From assembly GCA_032622095.1 (NCBI GenBank), contig CP136063.1, positions 113,792,723 to 113,856,722 of the forward strand: DNA of 64,000 nt, given 5' to 3'. The notes beneath the pieces are model-generated. The model was not told the origin of the DNA, searched no databases, and saw only the letters and a program-made list of their open reading frames with translations. Positions 45,485-57,245 of this stretch are shown in pieces. Within the stretch, counting starts at the first letter, position 1. Each line of letters opens with the position of its first letter. The position numbers were made by a program, and so were the translations under genes. Origin of the DNA: Siphonodentalium dalli (lineage: Eukaryota > Mollusca > Scaphopoda > Gadilida > Siphonodentaliidae).

Positions 45485-46680
45485 TTTACAGTGTCAAATT
45501 GAATGGGAAATCTTTAAGCAATTATAATTACAGGCTCTTTGAAATATTCGAAAATTTATATAATAAACTTAATTTATTCATTCTAACGTAACTGATCAGA
45601 GTATGATCAGACTAACAGTTTGTTTGGTGTATTTCTCTGTAATCGAGGCCTGCTTTGGTGGGACAATATTATACATTTAGCCGGACAGCTATATTCTCTT
45701 TCCAATCGAATCAGATGTGCCCTAATTAATCGACCCGCCTTATCGACGTTGACAACTAGTATTTAGTACCGCAGTCCATAACAAATCGATCAACCGCAGT
45801 CATTTATACCATAGTTTGATTGTACATGTGTATATAGCGATACAATCCATGGATTCACCATTCAAGATCATTACAACCCTAGTTGCTAGTACACAATATC
45901 TGCTGGTACATGTACATTTAAAATTCATGTTTGCATGAGAATGTTCAATAGTTCTGTTTGTCGATATGTTATTGAACTGCCAATATACTTTTAAGAAGAA
46001 AATGTGAGCGCTGTAGACAGTACTGTTTGTAACAGCGGTGTTGTCGATTAATCTAAATACCGTAAATACTATGAGGCATTGCAGAGGCATTGTAATTGAA
46101 TGTGGTTGAACAGTCAAATACCGGTGGTCAATCTTGTTGCTGGGGTGGGGTAATTTAATTAGGACAAATTAAAATAATATAACGGTACTTTTTTGTTAAC
46201 AGCATCTTTGGCAAGTCTTTGCCCGAACAGCATCATAACAATTCAGCAGGACCCAACCGCATCATAGCACATTAACAGGACCACTTGAACAGGTGTGTAT
46301 TTACAGTGTCAAAGTACCGCATCTTTTAACAATTTCCTAGAAGTGTTCGAAAATTGAGAACTGAATTTATATTTTTTATTATGAGGTTTCGATTGGAAAA
46401 TTTCTAACTTAGCTTATCAGGGTTAACGGACTACCAGTATGTTTGGTATATTTTTCTGTAATCGACTCCTGCTGAGGTGGGGAAATATCATCCATTGTCG
46501 GACAGCTATATTCTCTTTCCCAACAAAGTCCATAGAGCGTACATGGAAAATTACAGCTATGCTTTAATTGATCAACTCGCATTTAAAGGTTGACCACCGG
46601 CTATTATCGCAGTATTCAAGCGTGTTCATGCGATCAACCGCAGTCAGTTATACCGCCACAGACCGTGGTCCACCTCACAT
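45485..46680. repeat. Diverged segmental duplication, ~820-bp offset
   Basis: About 45485-45825 matches about 46300-46655: GGACAGCTATATTCTCTTTCC, GTATTTCTCTGTAATCGA..., and GATCAACCGCAGTCA...TTATACC recur in order. Two short gaps separate the conserved blocks. Confidence 0.65.
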
Positions 46681-46945
46681 TTGCGGTTAGGCTGTATTTT
46701 TCATGCGACGTTTATATGATTTTTTTTTTAAGTTTACATTGTAACCACACCAGAATTTTTTTTTATTGTTTCAAAATGTCTAGATAGAATTAAGAATTTT
46801 TGTGGTCAAAAACAATTAACTTGGTTATCACAGTTAACAAATATTACTGTGGTAAGATTACCAGCGGATACCGCATGTCAACAGGGACTGCATGCTCTAA
46901 TTAATTATCTGGTTTAACATGTTTATAACTGGATACAGTTCATTT

Positions 46946-47800
46946 TAAAGGTACTCAATCTGGTTCGATGATCCACATATAATCAGATTCCAACAACAAC
47001 ATATTTAGAAATGCTGACCACTGTCAACTATAGTATAAAATTGCCCAACATGTGTTATTTATCAACATGTTGTTATTAACAGAAAGCCTCTTGATTTTAG
47101 AGTTATCGATCTTCATCTGAAACCGTCGGCTCGTCGACTGTTTTCTGGGCCACTATTAATTCTTGATCGTATAAATAGTATATTTCAAAAATTGATATCC
47201 ATAACTCTGAGTTTTGATAGGTGGGTTCCTCGACTCGAACCAGATATTTTTTAACCTTCAAGTCCAAATAAATAGTAATTGAGGGGGCCCTTAATCGGAG
47301 TATGCATCTTTAAATTCAAATACAGTTTAAAGATGCATAATCCGATTAAGTGCCCCTCAATTACTATTTACATTTATATGGATTCCGGGGTAAAAATTAT
47401 TTGAATCAAGTCGAGGAACCCACCTACATGTATCAAAGCTCAGAGTTATTAGATATTGATTTTTGAAATCTTAATAAATTTCACAATCGAGACTTATTAG
47501 TGGCCCAGAAAAATTTCATGAGCCCACAGTCTCAGACCAAATTGGGGATGAAAATGGATAACTCTAAAATCAAGAGGCTTGTTGTTGATAATAAGGCCAA
47601 ACTTCATCGAACAACATGTTGATAAATATCACGTATCGGGCAATTTTATACTATACATGTAGTTGACAGTTGTTAGCGTTATTATTGGGCAATTAATCGA
47701 TTCTGATAAATGAAGCAGCATTTTTAAAAATGTTGTTGTTGTTGTTGTTGGAATCTGATCATATGGGGACATTCAAATCTGATTGAGCACCATTAATAGT
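46946..47800. mobile_element. TTAA foldback family, full two-armed copy
   Basis: Arms of about 370-450 bp face each other across an axis near 47,322. Paired landmarks: AAAGGTACTCAATCTGGTTC / ATCTGATTGAGCACC, CAACATGTTG with TTATCAAC, CCTCTTGATTTTAGAGTTAT / ATAACTCTAAAATCAAGAGG, GTGGGTTCCTCGACTCG / CGAGGAACCCAC, and AAAGATGCATAATCCGATTA / TAATCGGAGTATGCATCTTT. A GTT microsatellite lies at about 47731-47750. No coding. Confidence 0.8.
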
Positions 47801-48399
47801 TAGCTATATGAGTTAATACACATAATAGACATTTAAACTTTGGAAATTGCAGGTTTTGCTCAAGTTAACACATTCCCATCTTAAAATATTACTTGATTTC
47901 CTGTATCACAATACACATGATATGATACGTGTATCATTGATAGTCACAGTGTATCCCAATACAATGAATCATTACGTCCCACACAAAATGGGAACTACAG
48001 TTATTTCTCATTGATTTTAACTCAATATCCACATAGTAAATTGGAAGTTTTCCATGGAAATGGGTCGATTAGTCTACTCCGACTTGATTTTTTATTGTCG
48101 ATTATTCAACCATGAAAAACCCAAGCCATTTCAACACTAATGCAGTATCCGCTGGTATTAAATCTTACTGCAGTAATATTTGTGTTAACGGCTGTAACCA
48201 AGTGAATTACTGCAGTGTTTCAACCGTGGTACACCACATTAATTTTTCTCATGACAGCCTTTCACCAGATAATTTGTTACAGTACTTACCATGACGTACA
48301 TGTACCATATGTTCTATTTAGGGATAGACCATTATATGTCCCTTTGTGGGTTTAGATTATAGAATTGGTGCAGTTGCACACTGCATCACTGCCTTACTC

Positions 48400-49580
48400 A
48401 TTTGCAGCCTCTCGTTGCAAATGGAGGGCTTTTAATACATTTACATGTGTATAGTTCCTCAGTGTAATTTGGCTTTTTGGATGAAATTCATGAAAACCAA
48501 AAATCGATAAGTCCATACAATGGGGACAATTTGATTGACATTTAAAGCAGAAATATAGCTTGGACCAATTCATAGGGTCACAGAACGATTACCTCAATCA
48601 TGTACATGTACCTCAATCATATTTATGATGATTGAATGATAGTGCGTTAGTCTGAGTGTTCGTTACTTGTAGTCCGATGGGTTCGATTGTCAAGAAGTTT
48701 AATAGTTTGAGGGTTCAATAGTCCAACGGTTCAGTGTTACACAGGTTGAGAGTATCAATTACTGTCGTACAAAGTTATTTACTTGAGACTTAACATGTAT
48801 TGTCGATATACATGTACACAATGCATATTTTATCCAATTGATATTTTATGAATATATCTACTCACAACTTCACAAGCCCCTGGAGAAAAATACAATAATA
48901 CCAATATAGACTATACCAGTGACTGAAGATATTTTGTGTATAATTGGGTGTCTACTACTAGTATGTTACCTACATGTAACTGTCGCTATAAACTGGGCCT
49001 GAAGATTACAACTTGGGAGACTATTATTATTGCGGTCTCTCATTGTAAATGGGGGCCTCTTGTACCGTCTTGGTACATTTACGTGTACTGGTACATGTGT
49101 GTAGTCCTTCAATGCAATTTGGATGAAAACAAAACATCGGTAGGTCGATACAATTGGAACAATTTGAATGACATTTACTAGTAAATCAGAAAAATTACTT
49201 GGACCAATTCCTGAGGTCACATAACCATTAACTCAATCATGTACAGTGCGTTAGTCAGAGTGTTCATTACTAGTAGTTCGATTGTCAGGAAGTTCAATAG
49301 TTTGAGGGTTCAAATGGTCCAACGGTTCAATTCATGGTACCCGGGTTTGAAAGAATTGATTGTGTTTTACAACATATTAATTTTAGTTATATACAAATGT
49401 TCATGTATGGTAATAGTATTACCCTCATACAAAATAAATTACTCATGACATAACATGTATTGCCCATAAAAATGTACACAAATTAATGCAATATTTATGC
49501 AATTGATAGTTTATGCATACATGTATACTGATGCTTTGGGGAAGATATTTTGTGACCTGACTGCCTCGCTATAAACTGGG
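48400..49580. repeat. Diverged ~600-bp tandem segmental duplication
   Basis: GTGCGTTAGTC(T/A)GAGTGTTC, ATAGTTTGAGGGTTCAA and GTCCAACGGTTCA near 48,645-48,735 recur near 49,247-49,330. TCGCTATAAACTGGGC near 48,978 recurs near 49,567. A tRNA-like reading of GTAGTCCGATGGGTTCGATT (48671) is possible but no cloverleaf holds up. Confidence 0.65.
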
Positions 49581-49807
49581 CATTAAGATTACACATTTTG
49601 AGACAATATACACTGTATAATAACCAAACAGTGGGACTACTAAACACCCAGGTTATCAGACTCTCGGACTAATGCACAGTACTCAAATGATTTCTGGTTG
49701 GATCTCACATATTTAAAGATGAAAAAATTGTTAGGTGAATCAGCTACATGTGCAGGTACATGTACTTGTAAATGAAGTAAATTGAAAACATTTAAGTACA
49801 ATTTTCA

Positions 49808-51060
49808 GGCGGTACGCATGATTCATACCCCTCTGCTAATTTGGTAGTCGGGATTCATTTGCACAGTTTAACCGGTATTCAGGATTCAACAAAAAGGCCG
49901 GTTCACAGATTTTCTGGCACAAAATTAATTTTGTTTTACTATTTACCAGCCCAAATGACATTTATGATGTAATTCAGTCTATTATCTATAGTATATGTAG
50001 AAGTTATGGATACAACTTCAGCAAATACTAGTACATGTATATGAAAACTATATTATTAGTGTAATATTAGTTTCCGTCGGAGGACTATAGAAATGACCCT
50101 CGTCCGTCCGTGCGTCCGTGCGTCCGAGATTGGGTACCTTCATGGTGTAATCAACTCTTCCTACAGTTTAAAACGTAGAGATTTGAAACTCTGGGATATT
50201 GTTCCTAACATGTTGGTGGTTTGCAACATCTATATAGCTAATCAAAAATTAAAAGAATTCCATATTTGGGGGGGGGTTTCGACTTAGAAAATTTGGAACA
50301 TTTTTGCCTTTTGGATGAGATTGGGTACCTTCATGGTGTAATCAACTCCTCCTACAGTTTTAAATGTAGAGATTTGAAACTCTGGGATATTGTTCCTAAC
50401 ATGTTGGTGATTTGCAATATCTATATAGCTAATGAAAAATATCATTTATTTTCGCGTTTGCATGCGTTTGTTCATCGGGTTGTTTTGTCCAAGAAATTTT
50501 GCCAAGACATTTTTGCGGTGGTTTGCAACATCTATATACTGTATAACATTGTTGCAAATAGTATCCTTCTAACAAATCCAATCATGAAGTTTACCACTCG
50601 AGTCGGGGGACATGTGGTCTGCGACCTTTTATCTTACTTTTAACTGGTACGCATGATTCAACCTTTTACATTAACTGGTATTGGGGGTGGGGGTGGTGAC
50701 ACCTTCCATACTGGTGTATTCAATTGTGAGTGGCCTTTATGAGGGTGTTACCCCCCCCCCCCTACCACCCATGAATACTGAATACAAGTTCACAGTTTTC
50801 TCACATTTGCTGAAATAGTATCCAAAACATAAACATATCAGGAGGTATTAGACTGAATTAGATAAAAATATATCACTTGGGTCTGTTTAGGCTGGAAAAT
50901 ACTCAAAATTTGTATAATTTTCTGCTACTGGTATTATATCTGCATACTAGCCTTTTTGCTGAATCATGAATGCCGGTTATATTACTGTGTGAAATCCTGG
51001 TACCAGATAACATTGGGTATGTATATAGCATACCAACTGAAAATGGCCTGAATATCGCAT
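49808..51060. repeat. Foldback with an internal 190-bp tandem duplication
   Basis: ACCGGTATTCAGGATTCAAC and AAAAAGGCC (49870-49895) mirror GCCTTTTTGCTGAATCATG and AATGCCGGT (50950-50975). ATTCAGTCTATTATC mirrors GGTATTAGACTGAATTA. Inside, GATTGGGTACCTTCATGG starts near 50,129 and again near 50,319, duplicating about 115 bp; a CGTCCGTCC-type microsatellite precedes it. Confidence 0.6.
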
Positions 51061-52014
51061 ACCAAAGCGGGGTGGGGTGTGTGTGACACCCTCCTTGATC
51101 ATAGTCTGGATTCTACAGGGTATGTTAACTGTTTCGAGTTGGTGCAATTAATGTGATTGTTTAATCTCTACCATCTGAAATCTATTTTTTTATAGCATAT
51201 TTTGCTATCTGATCAATTGCTACTGATATAAAAAAGGATAAAGATGGTGTGTCTCTTTCCCAAATGTTCTGTTTACATGTACAGTTGGGGGTTTGTGAGT
51301 CAAATAGTAACAGGCAACATGTCCTTCTAACATTAAGAAATAATGTGTTCTTATGAACCAGGACAAAATATGACTATTTCTGGAGCATTACAGCACACTA
51401 TTACAAATCTATATTTGTAAGCAGTAAGATAATGACAGGAAACATGTCCTCAGACTAAGAAATAATTTTTTGGTGTGTATTTCACATCACAGCTCATGTG
51501 TATACTCACATTAGTTTATGTCATTCAAAGGGAGAAACCCATTTAGAAAGTTTAAATGAGACAAAACTACCTCACTGTAGATGCAGTTGCAAGGTACAAC
51601 ATATACATGTATTCCGGTAAATGACATTGGAACTAAAATAATGATTTTTGTGTCCACCGGTATGTCATGTACCGGTATACATTGCAACCACATATACATG
51701 TAACTTGCCTAACATACCATATACATGTATGAAGAGGGAATTTGCAAGTGTTTTTTAATCAAAATTTTAACCCAACTCTTGTTGTCAGTAAGTTTTAACC
51801 CATGCAGTTTTAATGAGTTTGTATATTTATATATTACACGTGTTTCTATACATGTATTTTATCTGTAGTTAGTTTGTTGTCCTTGAACAAACTTGTATTG
51901 CTGCACAATCAGTTTCCTTAATGTTCTATTATACTAAAACAACTCCATTGATAACAATACCCCTGCATCCCATCAAAATCTACTTCATTGCCATCCTCAT
52001 CATTTCACTTTGGT
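51061..52014. other. No recognisable gene
   Basis: AT-rich end of the Y interior. CATGTCCT...CTAAGAAATAAT is duplicated at about 51320 and 51443. Confidence 0.4.
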
Positions 52015-52858
52015 ATCCCCACCCAGGTGTACCTTGGTGTTATTCACCCAGGTGTTCCTTGGTGTTTCCTACCCATGTGTACCTTGGTGTTTCCCACCCA
52101 GTTGTACCTTGGTGTTTTCTTACCCAGGTGTACCTTGGTGTTTCTTACCCAGGTGTACCTTGGTGTTTTCCTGCACAGGTGTACCTTGGTGTTTCCTTAC
52201 CTGTGTGTACCTTGGGGTTTTCTAACCCAGGTGCATCTCAATGGGAAATCCACCTGGGTAAGAAAACACCAAGGTACACCGGCGTAAGAAAACACCAAGG
52301 TACACCTGAGTTGGAAACATCAAGGTACACCTGTGTGGGGAACACACAGGTAGGAAACATCAGGGTACACCTGGGTGAATAACACCAAGGTACACCTGGG
52401 TGGGAAACACCCATGTATGAAACATCAGGGTACACCTGGGTGAATAACACCTAGGTACACCTGGGTGGGAAACACCCAGGTGGGAAACACCAGGGTACAC
52501 CTGGGTGAATAACACCAAGGTAACCTGGGTGGGAAACACCCAGGTAGGAAACATCAGGGTACACCTGGGTGAATAACACCATGGTACACCTGGGTGGGGA
52601 AACACCCAGGTAGGAAACACCAGGGTACACCTGGGTGGGAAACACCCAGGTAGGGTACACCTGGGTGTGGTCACCTGGGTAATTACACCCAGGTTTATCC
52701 ATACCAGGGTTTTTATCCAGTTTCAGGTGGGTAAATCATGGTAAAACCTAGGTTTCAGGGGGTCTTGATGGTTGGTGGATGCCTTGGTAGATAGATTTAT
52801 ACCTGGGTTTCGGCCAAAAAAACCTGGGTGGATTTACCCAGGTACATTTTTATATGGG
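52015..52858. repeat. ACCCAGGTGTACC inverted minisatellite at the right end of element Y
   Basis: About nine units of a 25-26-bp repeat (ACCTTGGTGTTTC..ACCCAGGTGT) run to about 52,243. The orientation then flips and about 16 complementary units (ACACCTGGGT...AACACC) continue to about 52,680, followed by degenerate copies to the terminus. Periodic open frames on both strands are artefacts. Confidence 0.85.
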
Positions 52859-54625
52859 TCTCCATGCTGACAACACAACTGTTTTGGGGGGGGTGTGATC
52901 TATAAAGTTGTGGACTAATGTTAAAACTGTCTGACTTCGGTTCCTATATGAACGGACAAGTTCCAAATCTGCGAAAACCGGCTTAAAGGTACGGTTGGCC
53001 TTGGCGGTGGGTATCCTGTGAAAATATTTCCACCCGTCAAAAACCGCCACAAACAGAAAGAACAACAAAATGTAGACAGACTTTGTCCGTATACAAATAA
53101 GAAATATCGCATAAACAGTATGTTATTGTCATATATTTGACCATTGTTATGTAAACAAAAGCATAAAAAGTAACTTTTCTGGTGTTTGTTTATATTATGA
53201 TGGTAAACATAAAGAGCGTTCTTTGTTTGTGAATTCCTGATATGGAACGAATAAAGAGCGTTTATGCCATTTGTGTGTGATTAGTCAGCAGCATTGTGCT
53301 GTCTTCTGTAACACAATCAGGCTCTTGCTTAGGTAAAATATAGTAAATCTTTATGATAACATGCTGTTTACGCGATGGTCATGGTATATATGAACGAAAC
53401 TGTATGCGTTTTAATGTTTTTTCTGTTTACGGTGATTGGAACAAATATGAATATTTTCGACAACTAAGGCCTCACGTGCCTTTAATCATTGATATTTTCC
53501 ACTAAATTGTGACAACTGGGTTGTCTTCGAGGTGCCATTTCGAGCTGTTGGCTATGATTTGTCTTCATTCGTCTCAGTGTTCATGTTGACTGTGCTGTGA
53601 CTATCAAAACAGAGATACATTTAGTGACACAACAGATTACATGTTACCTGCTAGAGTAATTCACAGGAGCTTCGATGTCAACCATTGGTGACAATATTAA
53701 CAACAACAACAACAACGTTTAGAACATTTCTATTAGAATGTTGACAGTGTTGCCAATTTTTAACTTGACCATTCAATCCAGTTGACAGTGTTCTGATAGT
53801 TTTGCATCACATACATGTATATCTACACGAGAGGATATACTGTACGCACCAGAACTGCGATCACAACAACACGGTAAACAATGAACTGATGCCACGCAGT
53901 GACGGATGATCACATATCTATAGAATTCCAACTTACGAGTACAACTATTACAATTACACGGACCGATTGATCCCATGTTCGTCAATTTTCATTGAAACGT
54001 GTGGATATGAGACATTGTAGCCATTCTCCAGGTTAACTATATATCGCCGAGTTATTACGACAATTACGGACCGGGAGTCCACTATTTGTTGGATGTTCTT
54101 ATCATACTATCTTTGGCTGACTCACTGAGATGGATACTAAGTGTTGTGATACTAGTATACACAGTTTGATGTATCATGCTATCAAATTTCATCGAAAATT
54201 GTGGGGCTATATAGAACAACGTTGTCGCCAAATCATCACGCATAGATATTACGGGCTTTGCTGTTGTCTTGAAGGTTTCAATCCAAACTAGCTGTTTCTA
54301 ATATATTGTCATAATGTGCGCGTTCACCTGTTAGAAAAAAAATTGTGTTCCCAAGTGAAAGGTCAATTTCACGCCTTATTCATGTTACCAAAAAGTATGC
54401 CATTAAGATGTTTTACTTTTACAGGTATAAATTTGAGTTTTAACTACTGTGATACATGTAGCTTTCTTCTTTTATGTCTTAAAAGGGCATGCCAGATTCA
54501 TATGTTAGAATGGTCGCAATTAGTATTACTCGTAACTGAAGGGTGTGCTTTTCAACTACATGTTGTATTATCATTTTTTATTTACAGCCATATTTATACA
54601 GTAGTCAGTGAAGTGCGATATTCAC
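52859..54625 (+). mobile_element. Element X copy A, right part
   Basis: It continues the similarity to copy B reversed: GTGGACTAATGTTAA, GTCTGACTTCGGTTCC, AAATCTGCG, then (after the TTAA insert) TCATTGATATTT, CACACGTTTC-type blocks (ACGTGTGGATATGAGACATTG), and TTATTTACAGCCAT near 54,580. A short AAC repeat lies at 53699-53716. Similarity ends near 54,625, so the right terminus is missing. Confidence 0.7.
52983..53485. mobile_element. TTAA-flanked miniature element, copy 2 (complete)
   Basis: It has TTAAAGGTACGGTTGGCC at the left and GGCCTCACGTGCCTTTAA at the right, with TTAA at both edges. It inserts at GGC-TTAA-TCATTG of element X; copy B retains the uninterrupted GGCTTAATCATTGAT. This shows a 4-bp TTAA target duplication, as for piggyBac-type elements. 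Confidence 0.85.
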
Positions 54626-55791
54626 AGTGGACACCCTTGAAATAGGAAGTGTCCTGTTTCGGGTTAGTGCTGTCGAATAGGTTCTCATTCGCACATGCAG
54701 GTTTCATAACATAAGTTTTGGGTAGATGGGCCTTCAATGCATACATAAATATCACATGTAGTATTGTGTAATTATGTACCTGTTAAATGTACTTGTGTCA
54801 TGTATTTGTATTTGAATTTGTATATCTCACATACCATATGTATTGGTTTATTGAGATTAAAGAATTGAAATTGAATCTTCATAAGCGAGGATGACCCATC
54901 TATCATACATGTATACTAATGGTTTAAAGTCACTTAGCTTTGTGAGCTTCAAAATACATCTAATAATATTCGCTTTTGAATTTGGAAAGTATTTTTCAAA
55001 GCATACGAGGTCTGTACATCAATATTTCGTGTATTTGTCAATTATTCGAGTATTATTGCTCTTCCCAAATTACGCAAAACAATTTGGAAGCTCGAATGAT
55101 CCATGTCCGTTTAGACATATTTATTTACTATATTAAGTACACATATATATGCTGAGACAGTTTCCCGAAGACAGGCTCCCTTCGGAAGCCTTTATTCAGC
55201 GGCGTATGTGCCTGAGGCCACATTATGGCCATGTGTACCTATGTGCGCTATGTGCACATATTGATCTTTAAAACATTTTGATTTTAAACTAATATTTTTT
55301 AATTGTTTTTTAGATTGAACTCCTTGCTCAATTTAACAAAACAATCTTTTTTTCAACAGAAAGTTTGAAAAATTAACGCCGTTACAACATCGCCCGGGGT
55401 ACCCCGAGTCACCACGCCAAATTTGATTTAAATCAGTCCATGGGACTGGGATAAATAGCCCCGACAGAGATCCTATACTTAGTGGGGATTAAGGAAAGGG
55501 CCTCTCGGCCCTTTCGACAATCCCGGGGCCAGCCACCCCAAACCACTCACTTATACTATACTTAGTGGCACCTATTGTTTCCCAGGTAGGTGTCAAAATC
55601 ATCAACATCACATACATACTTGTCGCCTATCGTTTTTATCATAATAATTGTCGCCGAGCAATTGGTGATGATGTCTAATATTGCCTGGAATTGGGTGATG
55701 ATGTCGGATTTTGTTTTGATTTTTTAATTGACTCAGATGAAATTAACGGAGGGATTTTGAACCAATGGTTTGAACCAGGCATCACTATAAC
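54626..55791. other. No recognisable gene
   Basis: A palindromic-looking patch TCCCGAAGACAGGCTCCCTTCGG lies near 55162. A GC-richer block at 55390-55560 (CCCGGGGTACCCCGAG; GGGCCTCTCGGCCC hairpin) is unexplained. No coding recognised. Confidence 0.35.
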
Positions 55792-55917
55792 CTATACGAG
55801 ACAGGTACCACAGAGAGCATGCAGGCTAGAGTTTCTTCTTGCGGGGGGTCTTTTGGCCGTTGCCTTAAGTTCTTCGAATAACTGTTGTAGGTTGGATTTC
55901 TTCACATTCTTCAGTAC
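55792..55917 (-). CDS. Candidate terminal exon (weak)
   Basis: On the minus strand a pyrimidine-rich stretch ending CCCAAG or AAGCAG precedes a frame reading VLKNVKKSNLQQLFEELKAT, then AKRPPARRNSSLHALCGTCL, V and a TAG stop at 55792-55794. The amphipathic Lys/Leu helix and basic tail are less random than other short frames here. No domain is recognised and no upstream exon was identified, so it may be chance or part of a mobile element. Confidence 0.2.
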   Translation of the reverse strand, partial: VLKNVKKSNLQQLFEELKATAKRPPARRNSSLHALCGTCLV

Positions 55918-56315
55918 TGCTTGGGAGTAATAGAACAGGCATCATTTCACTGTGACTGTTGGAAAGGTTGCGGTCAGGACTTTTTTTTTCGATGTCGCCG
56001 TCATCAGCTAGGACTTAGTTGTAATTGCTAGATGTTACTCTGTATTTATCGGGAAGACTGACTCCTGAACGATGACGTGGTAACTTCGGTTGTGGTTCGG
56101 CTATGTCGTGAAATATATTTACAATGCTGTTACGACGCTGTAGTATGTCGGTATTTTGACAATTATTTCAGGGTCGGTTTCTTTTAAAGAAAGAAAATAA
56201 TATGGTTAAATGACATCATTACGACAGACAAATTCAAAAGAATATGACGAATAACTATAAAGAGCGTTGCATGACTAATGTCGGATGAACAGGATATATC
56301 CCTATTTTTCACACA

Positions 56316-56888
56316 GTTTTGAATTCGCGCACTTTGAATTCGCGAATAGTTTCAGTTCTTTGTCGTTCCTGGAGATACATCGACAATAGTTAACTGCTCT
56401 GGGTATAGCGTATGGTTTTTCTCCTCGAGTGAGATGCGGAGGATTATTTTTAAATGAGGCGCTAGCCGAGTGAAAATAATCCTCGCATCTCACGAGAGGA
56501 GAATACGCGTACGCTACTCATGATATATAGTTGACTGTTATGTTTATTATATGTTCTATACCAGTTGGTTACGTTTAATTTACAGATTTATTATATTTTA
56601 CGTCAAAATATAAATCACTTTGATATCCCCACTCACAGAAGACCGAACGTGGTATCCAACTCTCAATATGTTATCCTACTCTCAGCCATGCGTCACGACG
56701 TCAATTTTTGCGTCATATGGTATCCTTGCGTGTTAATTTAACATAAATGGCTGGTATCTCGTAAAAATATTCCCCAGCATCTCATTCGAGCAGAAAAACC
56801 GTACGCCACTTAGAACAGTTAACTATAATTTATTGTCTATGTATATTCAGGAACGATTAAGAACTGAAACTATTCGCGAATTCAAAAC
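56316..56888. mobile_element. Foldback element with ~120-bp inverted ends
   Basis: GTTTTGAATTCGCG...ATAGTTTCAGTTCTT at the left mirrors GAACTGAAACTATTCGCG and AATTCAAAAC at the right. Further in, GACAATAGTTAACTGCTCT and CGTATGGTTTTTCTCCTCGA mirror their partners. An additional hairpin (GAGGATTATTTT / AAAATAATCCTC) lies near 56440-56480. No coding. Confidence 0.75.
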
Positions 56889-56977
56889 CATCACGACGGA
56901 TTTACATTGTGTAAAACATAACTGCATCATCAATTTGTTGTGAAGATGAGTGTTTATATGGTGTCAACCCTTTATTC

Positions 56978-57245
56978 CGAAGGTCCGATACTCCGAAGGT
57001 CCAATACTCCGAATGTCCCATATTAAGAAAGTCCAATACACCGAAGGACCCATATTACGAAGTTTCAGTGCTCCGAAGGTCCTATATTCCGAAGACCCAA
57101 TAATCCGGAGGTCCGATACCCCGAAGGTCCGATACTCAGAAGATCCTCCGATACTCCGAAGGCACAATAGTCAGAAGGTCAGATAATGCGAAGGTCCTAT
57201 ACTCCGATGGTCCGATACTCCGAAGGTCCGATACTCCGAAGGTCA
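56978..57245. repeat. 16-bp repeat array CCGAAGGTCCGATACT
   Basis: About 16 units of the same 16-bp repeat that forms the outer arms of the 13.4-14.5 kb palindrome, with substitutions and a few small indels. Confidence 0.85.

Larger units (their letters stand above)
38484..52858. mobile_element. Element Y: 14.4-kb inverted-repeat-bounded insertion
   Basis: The left end is CCCATATAAAAATGTACCC and the right end is the reverse complement, GGTACATTTTTATATGGG. Both ends run inward into degenerate ACCCAGGTGT/TTTACCC repeats (38,500-38,760 and about 52,015-52,840). DNA left of 38484 and right of 52858 is contiguous in element X copy B, so all 14,375 bp sit in one interruption. No coding capacity is visible: the interior is AT-rich DNA plus nested foldback and miniature elements. 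It may be one large non-autonomous element, or a smaller foldback swollen by nested insertions. Confidence 0.6.

Noticed and set aside
48640-48700. tRNA-like A/B-box words (GTTAGTCTGAGTG and GGGTTCGATT)
   Set aside because: No cloverleaf can be folded and the second copy at 49.25 kb loses the B box; not supported as a tRNA or SINE head.
51969-51990. CCCATCAAAATCTACT as a possible second left terminus of element Y
   Set aside because: Too many mismatches with CCCATATAAAAATGTACC. If real, the right-hand minisatellite would be a separate 0.9-kb foldback, but the X flank is not present to its left.
51921-52702. Long periodic frames (CTLVFPTQVYLGV type) on both strands
   Set aside because: They are translations of the 25-26-bp ACCCAGGTGTACC minisatellite; both strands are open because the unit lacks stops.
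55380-55560. GC-richer block with small hairpins, considered as a structured RNA
   Set aside because: It matches no RNA gene I know, and the hairpins are short and unconnected.
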